A stretch of 64,000 bases of DNA from Proteromonas lacertae (lineage: Eukaryota; Sar; Bigyra; Opalinata; Proteromonadidae): contig NGBS01000873.1 in assembly GCA_002245135.1 (NCBI GenBank), forward strand, positions 186,001-250,000. The letters are read 5' to 3'. Positions 59,664 through 64,000 of the stretch are shown here, piece by piece (the first letter of the stretch is position 1; every line of letters starts with the position of its first letter). The translations under genes and the position numbers were made by a program. The notes under the pieces are model-generated. The model did not search any database. It was not told where the DNA came from and saw only the letters and a program-made list of their open reading frames with translations.

Positions 59664-60802
59664 TTATATTGATGGACAGGAGAGTTTGTAACAGGAGAAG
59701 TACTGTAATGGAGAGATAGGCACTGTAGCACCAGGTAGATTAATGGAACATATTGCATTGCCAGCTACTCTAATAGATCTGTTGATAGTTCTCTTATTAA
59801 TATCACCTCCATTAGATGCTCTTTTCATTGAATTTCTACTGATCGATCTTGTAGAAACACTAGATGCTCTTCTATCTACTTCAGCACCAAATCGTTTTAC
59901 CACAACTCTAATAAACCCACTGAATGATGCTTCAGATGGATCTATTGTACTATAATCAAATCTGTAAGGTTCTGGTTGATTTGAAAATAACGTTCTCATC
60001 ATTTTATCTATGCAAGATTCTTCTTTTTTCAATATATTTTTTTCATTATAATAATACTCTATTTTACATTTTATAGTTCTGTACAGATCATAATTAAGTC
60101 CAACTTTTATACAATTTTTCCGAAAATCAGCAATAAATTCAATAAATTTTCTTTGTTTTTCAAAATAACTTATGAACTTTTTAATTGAAAATGAGTCTTC
60201 TGGAGCATTTAAATTAGGTTCTGTTATTTCCGTTATAATGTCATTATAATCACCACTGCTTAAATGATAAGTTTGAAAAAAATGATTCAATTGTTGTCTA
60301 CTAATGAATAAATGACTAAATATCTTATCCATTCGCAATAAAAGACTGATTACTTTGGATAAGTCCAAAAACACAAATATACAAATGAATTGAAAATATA
60401 AATCATACGTCACATCAGCTATTCCATTATATATTACATTAATATAAAATACAATTCTGAAAAAATATACTTACTATTGGCAGGAACCGATCTTCAAACT
60501 TTAAACTAAGATTATAAAGTGGAATTGACATTTTTGATTGTTCACAATACCATAAATCCAAATATGATTTCATGATTATATTTATCTCATATCTGTTCAA
60601 AAATAGCGTTTGAGCAGCTATTTCGCCTATGCTATCTAGTGGAAGAAATAAATCATAGGGATTTGTATTTCCTTTCTCTTTCATTATGCGGTATGCTTTA
60701 GACTATATAATATAAACATATGAACAATATAACACAATATACTAATGAAACTTGAACTAACACATTAACATCATCCTTTTCACTTGTATTAAAAGATATC
60801 AT
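59664..60802 (-). CDS. YGYS-family protein, copy M5
   Basis: Only two introns (55 and 34 nt), 349 aa. The intron that elsewhere precedes the 'NNYEI' exon is missing, so 'QTLFLNRYEINIIMKSYLDLW' is continuous. Landmarks are 'DVTYDLYFQFICIFVFL', 'IFSHLFISRQQLNHFF', 'KEESCIDKMMRTLF', 'QPEPYRFDYS' and the tail 'CSINLPGATVPISPLQ'. The YGYS box is diverged (VVKRFGAEVDRR). Confidence 0.72.
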
Positions 60803-60860
60803 CTCATTTTAATTATTTGTGTCTTAGCTGCACTAATTTCTTTAAAAATAACTACAAATA

Positions 60861-60868
60861 AAACGGAT
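60861..60868 (-). promoter_or_regulatory. ATCCGTTT-type promoter element (tentative)
   Basis: AAACGGAT on the plus strand, about 59 nt before the M5 start codon. Confidence 0.3.
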
Positions 60869-60977
60869 ATATTCTTATAACTCAAAAAATAAAAAATCAA
60901 AAAAACAGCATTACAATATACAATTCATTAAATAAACTAATATCATTATATAAATTACAGGATAATATGTACATATA

Positions 60978-62133
60978 TTACAGAGGACTAACAGGATGGC
61001 CATTATACGGAACAATTTTACTGGATTTCAAATTTAAGTTAATACTCATCTCAGTTTTTGTTCTGGAACATCCACTACTTGCATTACTAGATGATTTCAC
61101 TCTATTAGAACGACAAGAAGAAGTCAATCTTCGATGATTACAGGACGAAGACAAACAAACTAGTGAATTGTTTTTCTCATCAAACATATGTTTAATTGCC
61201 ATAACAGCTCTGTCATAACCTCCATCTAATTGGTCATTATCGATAAAATAGTCAAAACGGTAAGGAGGAGGTGAATTTGTGATTAACAAACGAATTAACA
61301 ACGACACACATGATTCTTTGGGTGGAATAACTTTATTAATCCCATGTTCATAGTAAAACTTAATTCTTTTATTGATTGCATTATAAACTATTCTAGGTAG
61401 TGCAAATTTGAGTATATCTTCTTTTAGACTATTTATAAAATCCAAAAACTTGGTAGATTCTTGTATAACTCGACTGAATAGTTTTAATGAGTAATGTCTT
61501 CTGGATGTTCTTGGCGTTGCTTTCTCACTATTGTTATGACTTTCTAATATGTCAAATAACTTTGGGAAATCATTCTCTGTGAAATTATACGATTGAAAGA
61601 ATATCAATATTTGACTCTATTTTGTTATATTTAATGGTGTTATTAATACTTTGGTGATAAATAGTTTACTTATCACTTTGGCCATTGAAATCATTAAACT
61701 CATCAGTTGTGGAGGTGAGAAAAATAAAAATGAACAAACAAATATGAAATACTGTCGATGTGTAATTTCATCTACAATTACAATTACATATTATACTGCC
61801 TTTGTCAAAAAACAATTTCAATAAAGAGAAATGGTTGTTAGATATATGAGTCATTACTATTCTTATCGGCAGCGAAACGCCTGTTCCATAATGATACCAT
61901 TCTCTCAAATAGAAACTGTTGATGAGATTAATCTCATAATTTGTCAGTAGAAATGTCTCTGCTAAAATTCTATGTTCAGGATACAAAGGTAGATATAACA
62001 AATATGGTTTGGATGTACCATTCTTTATATATAAGTTATGGCCATTGGACTATAGAATGTAAATAAAATTACAACAAAATACAAGATAATCGACAGCATT
62101 TTCTTCTATCATGCCACTTTCACATTTATGCAT
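60978..62133 (-). CDS. YGYS-family protein, copy M6
   Basis: Introns of 33, 25 and 33 nt leave 354 aa; like M5 it lacks the intron before 'TNYEINLINSFYLREW'. Landmarks are 'EITHRQYFIFVCSFLFF', 'VISKLFITK|SQILIFF', 'PPKESCVSLLIRLL' and 'SPPPYRFDYF'. The YGYS box is lost (IKHMFDEKNNS). The tail has a Ser/Arg block and ends 'EMSINLNLKSSKIVPYNGHPVSPL'. Confidence 0.72.
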
Positions 62134-62306
62134 CTTCTATATCATTAAAAAATGAATTTAAAAAATTCAGTTATAAAAAACTCAAATCAAGCTCTTTGAT
62201 ATTTTTTCATTTTAGATTATTAAGCAAAACACAGCAGTATATATGTACTTATATTGAAAATCATAATTTATAAATATTTAATAATCTATACAACTAACGA
62301 TATACA

Positions 62307-63603
62307 TTATTCGATATTTTTCTCAGATTCTTCTTCTGGTGCGATTTTGTTCTTCGAAATGTTTCTATTGGGGAAAAAATGCTTGTTACTGCTGCATTTA
62401 TGTTTAGTACTAACTGCATGACCAGAAAATGGATTATTTAAAGATTGTAATTGTGGGTTAATTGCAGGATAGCCACAACTCCTTGACGGTTTAGCTCTAA
62501 ATCTCTGAAAACTTCCAAAACCACTTCTATTGCCAGATAACGCCGATCTTTCTGATTTATCACTCTTCATACTATACTTTGCATTATCATCTCTAAATGA
62601 ACTTTTTCTACATGAATACCCAAATACTTGTCTAATCAAATACAGCATATCATCAAATGCTTTTTCACAATTTGTTAATGTGTAATAATCATAGTGGTAT
62701 GGAGCTGGCCTTGCAGTAAAACACTTTCTTAATATTCTACCTAAACATGATTCTTTAGGAACCCTTAGCTTCTTTAGATCATCAATACTATTATGATCAT
62801 AGAAAAACTTCATTCTGTTTTTAATAATTTCATAACTATCTTGTTTCATTGTTAAATCTATCAGGAAATCTCTATATGTATGCAAGAATTTATTAAAATC
62901 AGGAGATTCTTGGAAGTAAGTGAGAAAATCTTTCATATAATACATTTGATCTGGACAATTACTCTCTTCGGCTGATTTTTTTAATACTTTTAATAAATCA
63001 CTATATTTCTCTTTATCTAAATAGTAAGTAGCAAAGAAATCATTTACTTGTTTCTAATCAATATGAGATTTATACTATATATATACCCTTGATATAAATA
63101 TATTGCTAAATATTTGACTCATCGATAGTAGTAACAATAGAAGATGTTTTGTATTGAAAAAAACGAAACAACACACCATTATAAAGAAATCTTCATACAT
63201 TACATCAGCTATAGTATTATATGATAATATAAATATACATTCTTTGAAAAACATTTTTACTATTCCTCTATTTTCTGTTGGAAATAGTTCAATCAGCCTT
63301 GGAAGTGGTATGAAGTAATTTCTGGGTTCTAATGACCATAGTCTTAAATAAGGCTCATGTATCATATTTATTTCATAATTGTTCACTATAAATATATATA
63401 ATTATCAGATATACAAAACAAAAGTTCAGCCATATGATATGACGTAACTGCTAAAGGTAAAAAAGTGCCATTTTCTTTACATGCAGTCTTTTTAAATTCT
63501 TCATATGCTTTGTTCTAGTGATTATAAACCATATGGTTAATACTAAAATCAGCTGTAAATTAGTCTCCAGCACAAGTGCCTCTGCATCCGATGTATGGGA
63601 CAT
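62307..63603 (-). CDS. YGYS-family protein, copy M7
   Basis: Four introns (29, 29, 30 and 33 nt) leave 391 aa. Landmarks are 'NNYEINMIHEPYLRLW', 'DVMYEDFFIMVCCFVFF', 'IFSNIFISR|KQVNDFF', 'PKESCLGRILRKCF', 'RPAPYHYDYYT' and 'IRQVFGYSCRKSSFRD'. The third intron, 30 nt without a stop, can be misread as coding. Confidence 0.74.
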
Positions 63604-63761
63604 TAAATAATTAAAATATTATAAATATTAATATTTGTCTTATTTTAGAGTTATTTTTGAAAAATTAATTTAATTAAATGTAACGAATATATTGAGGAAT
63701 ATTTTTTTAATGATTATCCCAAATACTCACATATACATTAACAGAACGAATTAAATGATAT

Positions 63762-64000
63762 TTAAACAATCACAGGTGTGTTATTAATTGATTCTTCTAT
63801 GGGAAAAACCTGAGTACTATGTAATTTACTCTTTCTAGAAGGATTATTAGGGTTACTATCTAAAAAAATGTTATTACCATTATTAGTCAATCTTAACGAG
63901 AAATGTGAAGGAGATTGTAACTGATACAGCTTCTCCGATTTCTTAATAATCACTGATTTACTATTTAACGAACGATTTATGAACTGAGGTGATAAAGATG
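63762..64000 (-). CDS. Partial gene at the right edge, probably the tail of another YGYS copy
   Basis: The reading frame runs from the window edge to a TAA at 63762-63764. It encodes a Ser/Asn/Lys-rich tail (SLSPQFINRSLNSKS..), compositionally like the C-terminal tails of the family and in the same orientation and spacing as the minus array. No diagnostic motif is inside the window, so the assignment is inference from context. Confidence 0.4.
   Translation of the reverse strand, partial: SLSPQFINRSLNSKSVIIKKSEKLYQLQSPSHFSLRLTNNGNNIFLDSNPNNPSRKSKLHSTQVFPIEESINNTPVIV

Noticed and set aside
61768-61810. Peptide 'SIICNCNCR' as a Cys-rich end of M6
   Set aside because: It is the read-through of a 25-nt GTAT..TAG intron; splicing continues to 'GNEITHRQYFIFVC' as in the other copies.
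1-64000. CRISPR arrays, rRNA, tRNA genes and transposons
   Set aside because: No spaced direct repeats, no recognisable rRNA core or tRNA cloverleaf, and no transposase or reverse transcriptase frame were seen; short tRNAs could still be missed by eye.

Overview
The window is nuclear DNA of a very AT-rich, intron-rich single-celled eukaryote. Coding capacity is dense and nearly every gene is cut by introns of about 23-55 nt. Almost all introns begin GTAT and end TAG. The gene content includes Rab GTPases, Derlin, importin-5, ESCRT-III, sestrin, REV1, TRM10, HemK2 and RPC9, which is clearly eukaryotic. I cannot name the lineage from sequence alone. TAA, TAG and TGA all act as stops. For most multi-exon models the exon lengths, after removing the introns I chose, add up to a multiple of three, so those models check themselves.

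Layout. 1-3.6 kb: a decayed BACK/Ig-like/SPRY gene, then a frameshifted beta-helix surface protein with a C-terminal membrane anchor. 3.7-8.6 kb: a 1523-residue multi-IQ protein with zinc-binding modules and a WW-like end; one of its introns is AT-AC. 8.7-13.1 kb: two Rab GTPases (one damaged), a Derlin with two frame breaks, a TPR-like protein and a four-helix membrane protein. 13.4-22.9 kb: housekeeping and signalling genes (RPC9, importin-5, a Snf7-like ESCRT-III subunit, sestrin, a pseudokinase-LRR fusion, a PHOSPHO-type phosphatase). 23.1-31.5 kb: one 14-exon gene for a 2635-residue ectoprotein carrying a lysozyme-like domain, PAN, Ig, TSP1 and EGF modules, two GH18 chitinase domains, PT-rich linkers and a transmembrane anchor; a second AT-AC intron lies here. 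31.7-33.8 kb: divergent HemK2 and TRM10-dsRBD genes.

34-64 kb is dominated by a paralogous family I do not recognise, called here the YGYS family. There are six tandem copies on the plus strand (34.1-42.2 kb) and seven on the minus strand (50.1-63.6 kb), plus a plus-strand remnant and a possible further copy at the right edge. Between the two arrays sit a Tudor/polyQ gene and REV1. Inside the minus array sits a frameshifted OafA-type acyltransferase-SGNH gene, and a recent duplication that swapped the order of its 3' end and of a neighbouring YGYS 3' end.

The strongest candidates for something undescribed are the YGYS family; the two AT-AC introns, one of which occupies the same site as a GT-AG intron in a homologous module of the same protein; and the lysozyme-plus-double-chitinase ectoprotein. 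Several conserved genes carry single-base frame breaks. These could be real decay or assembly error and should be checked against reads.
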